A stretch of 55,450 nt of DNA from Gammaproteobacteria bacterium. Lineage in GTDB: Bacteria; Pseudomonadota; Gammaproteobacteria; Pseudomonadales; Cellvibrionaceae. Every line of letters starts with the position of its first letter. Position 1 is the stretch's first letter. The translations under genes and the position numbers were made by a program. The notes beneath the pieces were generated by a model, which saw only the letters and a program-made list of their open reading frames with translations, did not search any database and was not told the DNA's origin. Where the stretch lies: contig JANYIO010000142.1 of assembly GCA_025362015.1 (NCBI GenBank), positions 1 to 55,450 on the forward strand, written 5' to 3'. Shown piece by piece: positions 34,494-42,422 of this stretch.

Positions 34494-35585
34494 GTGAGTG
34501 AAAATAATCATTCAATAACGGTCAATGAAACCGCAGCCACTGCACCCGCGGCAATTGTGAAAAATAGTAAACCAGCGAAATCGCGCGTTGGCTTATGGCT
34601 CGCTATTATTATTTTGCTAACACTGGCCGGCGCTTGCACTATGTTGCTATGGCAACAGCATAAGGTTCTCATCAACGCCCAGACGGCATTAGCCGCAGAG
34701 CGAGACGAGAGCGAAACGCAACGCAAAGTGTTGGCCGCAAAATTGGAAAATGATTTCGCCAACCAGGAACAACAATTTCAGAGTGATTTAACCGAGCTGG
34801 CGCAACGCCAGGAAAGCACCGCCGTACGCGTACAGGCGTTAAGTAATATTAGTCGCGATGATTGGAAGCTCACTGAAGTAAGCTATTTATTGCGCATGGC
34901 AAATCAACGTATTTTACTAGAACATGAAACCGCAAATGCCTTGGCCTTAGCTGAATCAGCTAACAGTGTATTATCTGAATTAGATAGCGCTGATTTATTT
35001 TCCGCGCGAAAAAAATTAACCGAAGAAATTCAAGCATTAAAAATGGTTACCAAAGTTGATCGCGAAGGTATTTATTTACAATTACTCGCACTCACCCAGC
35101 AAATAGATAATCTGCCATTAATTGAACCCCTGATTGCAGAAGACGAAGAAGCACTGGATAGCTCGGACGAAGCAATCGTCACGACTGTTTGGGGAAAAAT
35201 AACTAACTTTGGCAAACACACTTTACACAAATTAGGCCGTTACGTGCGCGTGCGCGATCAAGGTCGTCGCGTCGACGCAATTCTACCGCCCGAAGATCAA
35301 ATGTATTTAAAACAAAATTTACGTTTAATGTTAGAGCAAGCCCAAACTGGATTGTTACGCGAGGAGCAACTCGTTTATCAAGCAAGCTTAGATAAAGCGC
35401 AAAACTGGATTCGCGATTATTACCCACTCAATGAGCAAGCCGAAATAGTCCTGAATGATTTAGATCAACTCAAGAAAAATATTGTGCAGCAAGCATTACC
35501 CGATTTTTCTGGTTCGGCGGCGCTGATGAAAGATTACATTGCGCAAAAAGATAAATTAGCAATAGCGCGCCACGGGGTGCATTAA
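34494..35585 (+). CDS. hemX: HemX family membrane protein
   Basis: The 363-residue protein begins at GTG 34494, 9 bases after AAAGG. It has a single membrane helix (about 32-52), a coiled coil (about 60-110), and the HemX core 'LTEVSYLLRMANQRILLEHE' through 'VDAILPPEDQMYLKQNLRLMLEQAQTGLLR'. HemX is encoded between hemD and hemY in many gammaproteobacteria; its biochemical role is unsettled despite an old methyltransferase label. The stop is directly followed by the hemY start. Confidence 0.92.
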   Translation: MSENNHSITVNETAATAPAAIVKNSKPAKSRVGLWLAIIILLTLAGACTMLLWQQHKVLINAQTALAAERDESETQRKVLAAKLENDFANQEQQFQSDLTELAQRQESTAVRVQALSNISRDDWKLTEVSYLLRMANQRILLEHETANALALAESANSVLSELDSADLFSARKKLTEEIQALKMVTKVDREGIYLQLLALTQQIDNLPLIEPLIAEDEEALDSSDEAIVTTVWGKITNFGKHTLHKLGRYVRVRDQGRRVDAILPPEDQMYLKQNLRLMLEQAQTGLLREEQLVYQASLDKAQNWIRDYYPLNEQAEIVLNDLDQLKKNIVQQALPDFSGSAALMKDYIAQKDKLAIARHGVH

Positions 35586-36827
35586 ATGAAAAAGCTAATT
35601 ATTTTCGTTATTATATTTATTTTGCTAGCACTCTGGGGGTTTGGTGTAATCCTGCCAGACGCCGGTTATGTGCTGGTAGTCTTAGGCCAAAAAACCGTAG
35701 AGACCAGCTTATGGTTTGCCTGCTTTGTCGCATTAACAATTTGTTTTGTATGGTGGATAATCGCACAGTTTGTTCATGCTAGCTGGTCATTGGCCCAACG
35801 CATTACAGATTTTTTTGTGTTTGGCAGCAGCGAGCGCGCAAGCAGAAGAGCGGCGAGTGGTTTAATCGATTTTTTGTCGGGTGACTGGTTGCAAGCGCGC
35901 AAAAAATTATTGCGTACCGCCACTAAAGTAGAATCGCCCCTGGTGAATTATTTGGCTGCAGCACGCTGCAGTTATGAGCTGGGTGATCGCGAAGAAGCAC
36001 TCAGCATCCTCGCTAATGCACAAAAAAAATATCCCCACTTTTACGTGGCTATTGGCTTAGTGCAAGTCAAAATGGAATTGTCGGATGGCCGTCAGGATCA
36101 AGCTAAACATATTCTGTTAGCACTACAACAAAAAGCACCTAAGAATACCGTAGTGATTAATAACTTGCGCCAAATATATGAAGCCCGCCAGGACTGGATG
36201 GCATTGAATGAAATTCTTCCGCAGGCAAAAAAACACAAACTGTGTACGCTTAATGACACGCTGGAAATGGAAGCTTCCGTGATGGCAGGCCAATTACAGC
36301 AGGCGAATGAAGCCGCAGCACGCGAAATTCCAGCCGAACGCTTTACTTTATTACGCAAAGCCTGGGGTAAGGTTCCTAGCTACCAACAAAAAAATCCTCG
36401 CGTTGTCGCGGCTTATGTACACGCCCTGCTTGAAGACCTACATGATCAGGAAGCTGAAATTTTGTTGCGCAAAACCATTAGCGTAGTCTGGGATGATAGC
36501 CTGGTAAATCTCTACGGGGTTTTACGCGTAAGTGATCTCACGCAATGTATTCGCACCGCCGAAGGCTGGTTAATATACCAACCACAAAACCCCATTCTAT
36601 TGCGCACTCTCGGGCGCTTGCATTTACGCAATCAAAGCTGGAGTTCCGCACGTGAATATTTTCAGCGCAGCTTAACTGTACAAAAAAATCCCGAGACCTA
36701 TGCTGAGCTTGCGCGCCTACTCAATAGCTTGGGCGAAACGCAAAAAAGTGTAGAAACTTATCAAGCAGCGTTGTTGTTAAATAGCGAAGCCTTGCCAGAT
36801 TTGCCGCAGCCGGCTAGAACGTATTGA
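35586..36827 (+). CDS. hemY: HemY family inner-membrane TPR protein
   Basis: The 413-residue protein has two N-terminal membrane helices (about 4-22 and 40-62), then TPR-like repeats across 90-410, with the HemY-typical 'GLIDFLSGDWLQARKKLLR' and 'PAERFTLLRKAWGKVP'. It abuts hemX with no gap. This is the proteobacterial HemY of the hem cluster, not protoporphyrinogen oxidase. A terminator-like hairpin follows. Confidence 0.93.
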   Translation: MKKLIIFVIIFILLALWGFGVILPDAGYVLVVLGQKTVETSLWFACFVALTICFVWWIIAQFVHASWSLAQRITDFFVFGSSERASRRAASGLIDFLSGDWLQARKKLLRTATKVESPLVNYLAAARCSYELGDREEALSILANAQKKYPHFYVAIGLVQVKMELSDGRQDQAKHILLALQQKAPKNTVVINNLRQIYEARQDWMALNEILPQAKKHKLCTLNDTLEMEASVMAGQLQQANEAAAREIPAERFTLLRKAWGKVPSYQQKNPRVVAAYVHALLEDLHDQEAEILLRKTISVVWDDSLVNLYGVLRVSDLTQCIRTAEGWLIYQPQNPILLRTLGRLHLRNQSWSSAREYFQRSLTVQKNPETYAELARLLNSLGETQKSVETYQAALLLNSEALPDLPQPARTY

Positions 36828-36860
36828 TTGACCTTAAATTTATTTATTAACCTTAAATGT

Positions 36861-36901
36861 AAGGCGTGGAATTCATCGCAAATCACGCCTTTAGCTTTTC
36901 T
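36861..36901 (+). terminator. Terminator after hemY
   Basis: AAGGCGTG (36861-36868) pairs with CACGCCTT (36884-36891), followed by TAGCTTTTC. Modest T-run. Confidence 0.55.
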
Positions 36902-36931
36902 GGCAGTTCATTTTATTTTTCTGACCACGCA

Positions 36932-36960
36932 TTGACTCATGCCATCATTTTCCCATAAAA
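36932..36960 (+). promoter_or_regulatory. Possible sigma-70 promoter for uvrD
   Basis: TTGACT (36932-36937) is followed after 16 bases by CATAAA (36954-36959). The -10 is weak. It lies just upstream of the LexA box. Confidence 0.4.
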
Positions 36961-36979
36961 CATATGCAACCATAGCAAT

Positions 36980-36995
36980 CTGTACATTTAGCCAG
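36980..36995 (+). promoter_or_regulatory. LexA (SOS) box upstream of uvrD
   Basis: CTGTACATTTAGCCAG fits CTG-N10-CAG and agrees at 13 of 16 positions with the E. coli uvrD box as I recall it (CTGTATATATACCCAG). It lies 43 bp before the uvrD ATG and about 20 bp after the putative -10, a place where LexA would block transcription. Confidence 0.7.
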
Positions 36996-37038
36996 TAAAA
37001 TTCCTCTTTTCCTTATTCTTACTTAAGCGTGAACTCTA

Positions 37039-39264
37039 ATGGATGTGTCTTATCTCCTTGATGGCCTCAATACTGCGCAACGCGATGCGGTTTCCGCACC
37101 GGCGGGTAGCCAACTTATTTTAGCGGGTGCAGGCAGCGGGAAAACCCGTGTGCTAGTACATCGCATGGCCTGGTTAATTCAAGTCGAGCAAATGTCGCCC
37201 TATTCAATTATGGCCGTAACATTTACTAACAAGGCTGCGCGCGAAATGCGCAGCCGTTTGGATGAATTGTTCAGCGCAACCAAGCAACCCATTAATTCGC
37301 GAGCTATGTGGGTCGGCACATTTCACGGCATTGCCCATCGCCTGCTCAAAGCCCACTGGCAAGATGCAAACTTGCCGCAAAATTTTCAAATTTTGGATAG
37401 CGATGATCAATTGCGTTTAATTAAACGCGTATACCAAGCATTAAATATTGACGATGAAAAATGGCCGCAAAAGCAGGCACAATATTATATTAACGGTCAA
37501 AAAGATGAAGGTTTGCGTCCGCAACATATTCAGGAAACTGCAGATCCTTATGTGCGTACCATGCTGCAAATTTACCGTGCTTACGAGGCGGATTGCCAGC
37601 GTGGCGGCATGGTGGATTTTGCCGAAATTTTATTACGTGCGCACGAACTCTGGCTTCATAAGCCACACATTTTAGAACATTATCGCAATCGTTTTCCGTT
37701 TGTATTAGTCGATGAGTTTCAAGATACCAACAGCGTGCAATATGCCTGGTTACGCATGCTTGCAGGAAAGGAATCTTTTGTAACGGCAGTGGGCGACGAC
37801 GACCAGTCTATTTACGGTTGGCGCGGTGCAAAAATTGAAAATATCCAGCGCTTCACGCAAGATTTTTCCAATGTGCAAACTGTACGCCTCGAGCAAAACT
37901 ACCGCTCCACTGGCAATATTTTAAAAGCGGCCAATGGCGTAATAGTGAATAATAATGGTCGCTTGGGTAAAAAATTGTGGACAGAAGATGTTGCAGGCGA
38001 ATTAATTTCACTTTACGCTGCTTACAACGAACAAGACGAAGCGCGGTTTATTGTGGAGCGTATTCAAGAGTGGGTGCGCAAAGGCAATAGCAATAATTCC
38101 TGCGCAATTTTATATCGCTCGAATGCGCAATCGCGGGTGCTTGAAGAAGCTTTGTTGCGCGAAGGTATAGCCTACCGTATTTATGGTGGCCAACGCTTTT
38201 ATGATCGCATTGAAATTAAAAATGCAATTGCCTACATGCGCTTGATTAGCAACTGTCACGATGATGCCGGATTTGAGCGCGTCATTAATACACCTACCCG
38301 TGGCGTTGGCGGCAAAACAGTAGACGACATTCGTTTATTTGCGCGCGAACAAGGTTGCTCGTTGTGGCATGCAGCTGAACAAATGTTAGCGAACCGCGTG
38401 TTTAGCCCGCGTGCTGGCAACGCAGTACAAAGTTTTTTAAATATTGTCGTGCAATTAACTCGCGACAGTGAAAACCAGGCGCTCGATTTTATTGCGCAAC
38501 AAGTGCTGGAACACACTGGCTTGCTGGTTTTCCATCAAAATGAAAAAGGCGAAAAGGGCCAAGCACGCGGAGAAAACCTGCAGGAATTAATTACTGCTTG
38601 CCGGGCGTTTAACCCTGATACGAACAGCACTGAAGGCGAAATAGAAAACGACGAAGACTTATCGCCCCTGCAACAATTTTTAGATACGGCTGCACTTGAT
38701 GCAGGCGAAACTCAGGCAGATGAGTTTGAAGATGCAGTGCAATTAATGACGCTCCATTCCGCCAAAGGTTTGGAATTTCCTTTGGTTTTTATGGCAGGTA
38801 CAGAGGAAGGTTTGTTTCCACATAAAATGTCTGGCGACGACCCTGAGCGATTAGAAGAAGAACGCCGCTTATGTTATGTAGGCATTACCCGTGCGATGCA
38901 AAAATTATTTATCACTTATGCTGAAACACGTCGTTTATACGGCAATGAAACTTATAACAATGTATCGCGCTTCGTAAAAGAAATTCCCTCAGACTGCATT
39001 CAAGAAGTGCGACTGAAGGCTGCTGTGACTCGGCCAGTGAGTTTTCATCGCAAACCTAACGCTCAGATACTACGCAAAGGCATGAGTGATGTGGGTGAGG
39101 ACACGGGCTTCAACCTCGGCCAACGTGTACAACACACCGTTTTTGGCGAAGGTGTTATTGTTCATTTTGAAGGCCAGGGCCCCACCGCTCGGGTGCAAAT
39201 AAATTTCAAACAAGTGGGCAGCAAATGGCTAGTCATGCAGTACGCAAAACTGGAAGCGATTTAA
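37039..39264 (+). CDS. uvrD: DNA helicase II
   Basis: The 741-residue superfamily-1 helicase unwinds DNA in nucleotide excision and mismatch repair. Motif I is 'AGAGSGKTRV' (about 30-39), Ia 'AVTFTNKAAREMR', II 'VDEFQDTN', III 'GDDDQSIYGWRGA', IV 'QNYRSTGNIL', V 'TLHSAKGLEFPLVF' and VI 'CYVGITRAM'. The C-terminus 'GQRVQHTVFGEGVI...KLEAI' is the Tudor-like end typical of UvrD rather than Rep. The length is usual. A LexA box upstream suggests SOS induction. Confidence 0.96.
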   Translation: MDVSYLLDGLNTAQRDAVSAPAGSQLILAGAGSGKTRVLVHRMAWLIQVEQMSPYSIMAVTFTNKAAREMRSRLDELFSATKQPINSRAMWVGTFHGIAHRLLKAHWQDANLPQNFQILDSDDQLRLIKRVYQALNIDDEKWPQKQAQYYINGQKDEGLRPQHIQETADPYVRTMLQIYRAYEADCQRGGMVDFAEILLRAHELWLHKPHILEHYRNRFPFVLVDEFQDTNSVQYAWLRMLAGKESFVTAVGDDDQSIYGWRGAKIENIQRFTQDFSNVQTVRLEQNYRSTGNILKAANGVIVNNNGRLGKKLWTEDVAGELISLYAAYNEQDEARFIVERIQEWVRKGNSNNSCAILYRSNAQSRVLEEALLREGIAYRIYGGQRFYDRIEIKNAIAYMRLISNCHDDAGFERVINTPTRGVGGKTVDDIRLFAREQGCSLWHAAEQMLANRVFSPRAGNAVQSFLNIVVQLTRDSENQALDFIAQQVLEHTGLLVFHQNEKGEKGQARGENLQELITACRAFNPDTNSTEGEIENDEDLSPLQQFLDTAALDAGETQADEFEDAVQLMTLHSAKGLEFPLVFMAGTEEGLFPHKMSGDDPERLEEERRLCYVGITRAMQKLFITYAETRRLYGNETYNNVSRFVKEIPSDCIQEVRLKAAVTRPVSFHRKPNAQILRKGMSDVGEDTGFNLGQRVQHTVFGEGVIVHFEGQGPTARVQINFKQVGSKWLVMQYAKLEAI

Positions 39265-39266
39265 TA

Positions 39267-39309
39267 AAATAATCTTTTAAAAAGTATTATTAACGTAAAG
39301 ATTATTTTT
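39267..39309 (+). terminator. AT-rich terminator-like hairpin after uvrD
   Basis: AAATAATCTTT (39267-39277) pairs with AAAGATTATTT (39297-39307), followed by TT. The stem is long but has little GC, so strength is doubtful. Confidence 0.45.
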
Positions 39310-39321
39310 ATCCACCAGAGA

Positions 39322-39360
39322 TTATTTTATTTAACAGGTATTATTTTTATTTAACAGGTA
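39322..39360 (+). repeat. Tandem duplication in the leader of the PPOX gene
   Basis: Two adjacent 19/20-bp units, TTATTTTATTTAACAGGTA and TTATTTTTATTTAACAGGTA, differ by one T in the T-run. Each ends in a possible ribosome-site-like CAGGT; the second is the one near ATG 39367. Confidence 0.75.
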
Positions 39361-39366
39361 AATGTA

Positions 39367-39915
39367 ATGTCAGAAAAATTCACTGAGCTATCGCAATCGC
39401 ATATAGAATTTATTCAACAACAGCATATGTTTTTTGTGGGAACTGCTGGAGCAGAAGGCCTGGTAAATGTTTCACCAAAAGGCATGGATAGCTTTAGAGT
39501 TATTAATTCAAAACAAATCACCTGGTTAAATCTCACCGGAAGTGGCAATGAAACTGCCGCCCACGTGAGTGAAAACCAACGCATGACCATTATGTTTTGC
39601 TCTTTTGAAAAGCAGCCGTTAATTTTACGTTTATATGGCAATGCTGAAGTTATTCACCCAAGAGACTCGCGCTGGAATGAATTGATTACCTTGTTTCCCG
39701 AATACACCGGTGCGCGCCAATTATTTGATCTTAAACTCAGCATTGTACAAACATCTTGCGGCTATGCAGTACCCTTTTATGAGCTAAAAGGTGAGCGCCT
39801 AACCTTGGATAAATGGGCAGACAATCGCGGGCGCGAAAGCATAGAACAATATTGGATAGAAAAAAATACACTCAGCTTGAACGGTAAAGAAACAGGAATA
39901 TTAAAAAATACGTGA
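39367..39915 (+). CDS. Pyridoxamine 5'-phosphate oxidase-like FMN-binding protein
   Basis: The 182-residue split-barrel protein begins 'SHIEFIQQQHMFFVGTAGAEGLVNVSPKGMDSFRVI' and continues 'ITWLNLTGSGNETAAHVSEN' and 'MFCSFEKQPLILRLYGNAEVI'. This is the PPOX-family style of general FMN-dependent or F420-type oxidoreductases, not PdxH itself. 'SCGYAVPFYE' near residue 136 is typical of the group. The substrate is unknown. It stands alone downstream of uvrD. Confidence 0.85.
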   Translation: MSEKFTELSQSHIEFIQQQHMFFVGTAGAEGLVNVSPKGMDSFRVINSKQITWLNLTGSGNETAAHVSENQRMTIMFCSFEKQPLILRLYGNAEVIHPRDSRWNELITLFPEYTGARQLFDLKLSIVQTSCGYAVPFYELKGERLTLDKWADNRGRESIEQYWIEKNTLSLNGKETGILKNT

Positions 39916-40252
39916 CCGCTCCTTAGGTTTATGGCTTTCGAAATACAACCTACTTTGACTATAGAAATGAAGTAGTCTGGAATGGTTAGGACTTCACACC
40001 TGCGGTTAGGTTCCAACTTTCAACGCCACACAGACAAGATTTGTATCCCCACTATCGACTCCATTCGTACAGGAGAAAGATATTAAGACCCGTACAAGAA
40101 TTAACAAACAAGAGTTGCAATCAATTTTTTGCGCGCTATTATAAAGAGAGACTATAGTGCTTAAAACGGCTTTCCTTTTAAGGTAGCTTTCTGTTTAAAT
40201 AAGTTGTAGTCTGGATTGGCTGTATTACATATTTTAACCGTGGAGAAATATC
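39916..40252. other. 337-bp spacer with a promoter for the small Lys-rich gene
   Basis: No other gene is visible. A sigma-70 promoter is plausible at 40115-40142 (TTGCAA, 16-bp spacer, TATTAT), giving a leader of about 100 bases. The 14-mer GTAGTCTGGAATGG at about 39972 recurs as GTAGTCTGGATTGG at about 40206, once on each side of the promoter. GGAG (40242-40245) serves ATG 40253. Confidence 0.45.
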
Positions 40253-40366
40253 ATGAGTAAAGCTCAAGACAGTAAAAAAGAAACCAAGAAGCCTGCTGCA
40301 AAAACCATGAAAGAAAAACACGATGCAAAAAAAGTCAAAAAAGCAGAAAAAGCCCGTCAAGAATAA
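40253..40366 (+). CDS. Small Lys-rich protein, 37 residues
   Basis: ATG at 40253 is preceded by GGAG at 8-bp spacing and the frame ends with TAA at 40364-40366. The product begins MSKAQDSKKETKKPAAKTMK and is about one third Lys, with Ala and Glu, no hydrophobic core and no Cys. It should be disordered and very basic. Small 'MSK..DSKK..KK.PAKT.KEK' proteins recur in gammaproteobacterial genomes as hypothetical genes, from memory. It has its own candidate promoter and a strong terminator, which supports real expression. A nucleic-acid or ribosome partner is only a guess from charge. Confidence 0.75.
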   Translation: MSKAQDSKKETKKPAAKTMKEKHDAKKVKKAEKARQE

Positions 40367-40394
40367 TGATGGGATTTGCTAAGATCATGGTAAC

Positions 40395-40428
40395 AATGAC
40401 CTTTGGTAACCTTTAACCAAAGGTCATT
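40395..40428. terminator. Terminator after the small Lys-rich gene
   Basis: AATGACCTTTGGT (40395-40407) and its perfect 13-bp complement (40416-40428) around an 8-nt loop; tail CCTCTCCTTATT. It is 28 bp past the stop. Confidence 0.75.
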
Positions 40429-40496
40429 CCTCTCCTTATTCTCATTTCCCCTATTCCTTCGCAACCACTCCACTGACATTAAGCTTGGGTGTGCAC

Positions 40497-41129
40497 TCAA
40501 TGGCTCGAACTGGTGTTGCTAACGGTTGAAGCTACAGGCGTTTGCACAGGAAGTGAATTTAATTGCTCAAGTGTTTTTTTGGCAAGGAAGTTACCGCCTT
40601 GAGTGGAAAGCTGCAAATATTTTTTCGCTTCTGGTAATTTTTTCTGATAGATTTTTAATTGTGCGTAATTATTAAAAAGACGAGCTTGAGAATTTTTGGA
40701 TAATTTATCGGAATGCTCCAACGCTTTAGTAAAATAGGTGTCCGCATTGTCATACTGCCCATCAAGAAAAAATGCCCAGCCTATAGAATTATCCAAGGTG
40801 GGATCCTGAATACTTAAACGAGTTTTTAATTTTTCTGCATCCAGCAATTTTACAATTGCATCTTTTGTTTTCCCCATATCGGCATAGGCTAATCCAAGGT
40901 TATAGATTGCCCGATAATAATTGGGATTTTGTTGCGTAAGATCAACCAGTTGTTTTGTTGCATCACTAAGATTGCCCTGTCTGCGCAAGTCGACTATCGC
41001 ATTTAATTTATCCACCTGCACTTGTTCTATATTATTTTGATATTTGTCTTGCGCATATATATTTAATGGCAATGCAATACTGAGAATTAATAATGCCGGC
41101 AATGAAAAATATTTAATTGGGATCATCAT
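40497..41129 (-). CDS. Exported TPR-repeat protein
   Basis: The start is ATG 41129: GAGG lies 6 bases upstream and the signal peptide (ending 'LNIYA|QDK') follows well. About 210 residues. TPR-like helices: 'NAIVDLRRQGNLSDATKQLVDLTQQNPNYYRAIYNLGLAYADMGKTKDAIVKLLDAEKL', 'SIGWAFFLDGQYDNADTYFTKALEHSD' and 'NNYAQLKIYQKKLPEAKKYLQLS'. It should be a periplasmic scaffold. Its start overlaps the end of the upstream 2-TM gene by 17 bases, so the two are translationally coupled and probably act together. Confidence 0.75.
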   Translation of the reverse strand: MMIPIKYFSLPALLILSIALPLNIYAQDKYQNNIEQVQVDKLNAIVDLRRQGNLSDATKQLVDLTQQNPNYYRAIYNLGLAYADMGKTKDAIVKLLDAEKLKTRLSIQDPTLDNSIGWAFFLDGQYDNADTYFTKALEHSDKLSKNSQARLFNNYAQLKIYQKKLPEAKKYLQLSTQGGNFLAKKTLEQLNSLPVQTPVASTVSNTSSSH

Positions 41130-41619
41130 AGCCGACCTCATGAGTGCCATTTTTTAACTGGTTGTGCGCAAACACCAAATCAGTTTGCATTTTGTTAAAG
41201 CTTTTCAATAGTGCGCCAAGCTCAACCGAGATAACGTCTTTATCTTGAACTTTAATCGCAACATCGCCGAAATCACCGATAGAAATATCCTGTGCTTTAA
41301 ACACAAGATGCGGCTTTGAATCTTTGGTCAAATCAGAATAATTGGAGATTTTAACCCCGATATTACTTTCGTGATTTCCGGCAATTTTAAAAATCTCTAA
41401 CCCACCCGTCAAAAGCGTTACAGATAGACTAATAATTAAAAAAAATTTAATGGAGGCGTGTCTTCTTTGATATTCCTTTTCCTGTGCAAGACTTGTAGGC
41501 GGAGGCGCTTGAAGCTGTATTACATATAAAGAATAGCCGTTCCACAACCCAAACATACCAACACCTGCCAGGCCTGTTTGTGCAATGGAAACAATAAGAT
41601 TCGGATCAATGATACCCAT
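41113..41619 (-). CDS. Uncharacterised two-helix membrane protein
   Basis: Not recognised. The 168 residues have membrane helices at about 8-33 and 56-78, a short loop between with 'QAPPPTSLAQEKEYQRRH', and a soluble C-terminal domain (about 85-160: 'VFKAQDISIGDFGDVAIKVQDKDVISVELGALLKSF'). GAGGG lies 7-8 bases before the ATG. It is coupled to the TPR gene downstream, which suggests a joint envelope function. Confidence 0.6.
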   Translation of the reverse strand: MGIIDPNLIVSIAQTGLAGVGMFGLWNGYSLYVIQLQAPPPTSLAQEKEYQRRHASIKFFLIISLSVTLLTGGLEIFKIAGNHESNIGVKISNYSDLTKDSKPHLVFKAQDISIGDFGDVAIKVQDKDVISVELGALLKSFNKMQTDLVFAHNQLKNGTHEVGYDDPN

Positions 41620-41792
41620 AATATTCCCTCGTTTTTGTGTGGATGATTAACCTTAGCAACGCTTAATGCCTACATCACATTCATAGGTTTAACAAATAAA
41701 ATAACACAAACAAAAGATTTGCAGAACAAATAAGGATATGAATATTTTTCTATGGCGCAAAAATCATTATTGCTGTGAAATTACAAGAGATG

Positions 41793-41829
41793 AACCAACT
41801 GACCAGAATTTCAATCTGGCCAGTTGGTT
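41793..41829. terminator. Hairpin terminator after the 41841 lipoprotein gene
   Basis: AACCAACTG-A-CCAGA pairs with TCTGG-C-CAGTTGGTT (one mismatch) around a 7-nt loop. It lies 12 bp past the lipoprotein stop on the minus strand; the T-run is short. Confidence 0.6.
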
Positions 41830-41840
41830 ATTGTTGCAGA

Positions 41841-42353
41841 TTATAGATTTTTGTAATTAGCTTCATTCTTTTTTGCTTTCTCAAGCGCTTTACCGGGTAA
41901 GGGTTTTGTTTTTAATTTATCAACGGTCATGGCTTTTAATTTTTTGTTCCATTCTGGAATTCTCTCATCGGACGTATCTGCCACCCCTAGATTCATGAAC
42001 CCAAACCCAGTATTTGGTTTAATATAATAGACTCTGTTAGCACCTACCTCTATATTCATATATGCCCAAGCACCACCTTGTGTTGGATCAATCATAAAAC
42101 AATGCTTACCAGGACTAGCGACGTATTGGATCATAGCGCCTGATTCAAGCGTACCGACAAAATTAGATCCATCCCACACTTCGAAATCCACGCCGTCACC
42201 TATAAATATATGTGGGCGAACAAAATTAACGAGCGCCTTTTCAGTATTGGTGTTGCTAATTTTTTCTGCAGGTTTCATAACGGCAAGACTAGAACAACCA
42301 GAAAGAACAATTGGCAACAACACTAACGCGCATTTAAAGATAAAATTTTTCAT
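41841..42353 (-). CDS. Lipoprotein, DUF2846-like
   Basis: The 170 residues begin with a lipoprotein signal, lipobox 'LSGC' (Cys20). The body reads 'KALVNFVRPHIFIGDGVDFEVWDGSNFVGTLESGAMIQYVASPGKHCFM' and 'YMNIEVGANRVYYIKPN', a beta-sandwich resembling DUF2846 envelope lipoproteins. A Lys-rich C-terminus follows. AGGA lies 9 bases before the ATG. Function is unknown. Confidence 0.72.
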   Translation of the reverse strand: MKNFIFKCALVLLPIVLSGCSSLAVMKPAEKISNTNTEKALVNFVRPHIFIGDGVDFEVWDGSNFVGTLESGAMIQYVASPGKHCFMIDPTQGGAWAYMNIEVGANRVYYIKPNTGFGFMNLGVADTSDERIPEWNKKLKAMTVDKLKTKPLPGKALEKAKKNEANYKNL

Positions 42354-42422
42354 GATATGTTCCTAAAATTTATTATGCTATTAAGTAAAGACCGAAGCCT
42401 TGGTTAGTTCCTATTTTTCATG

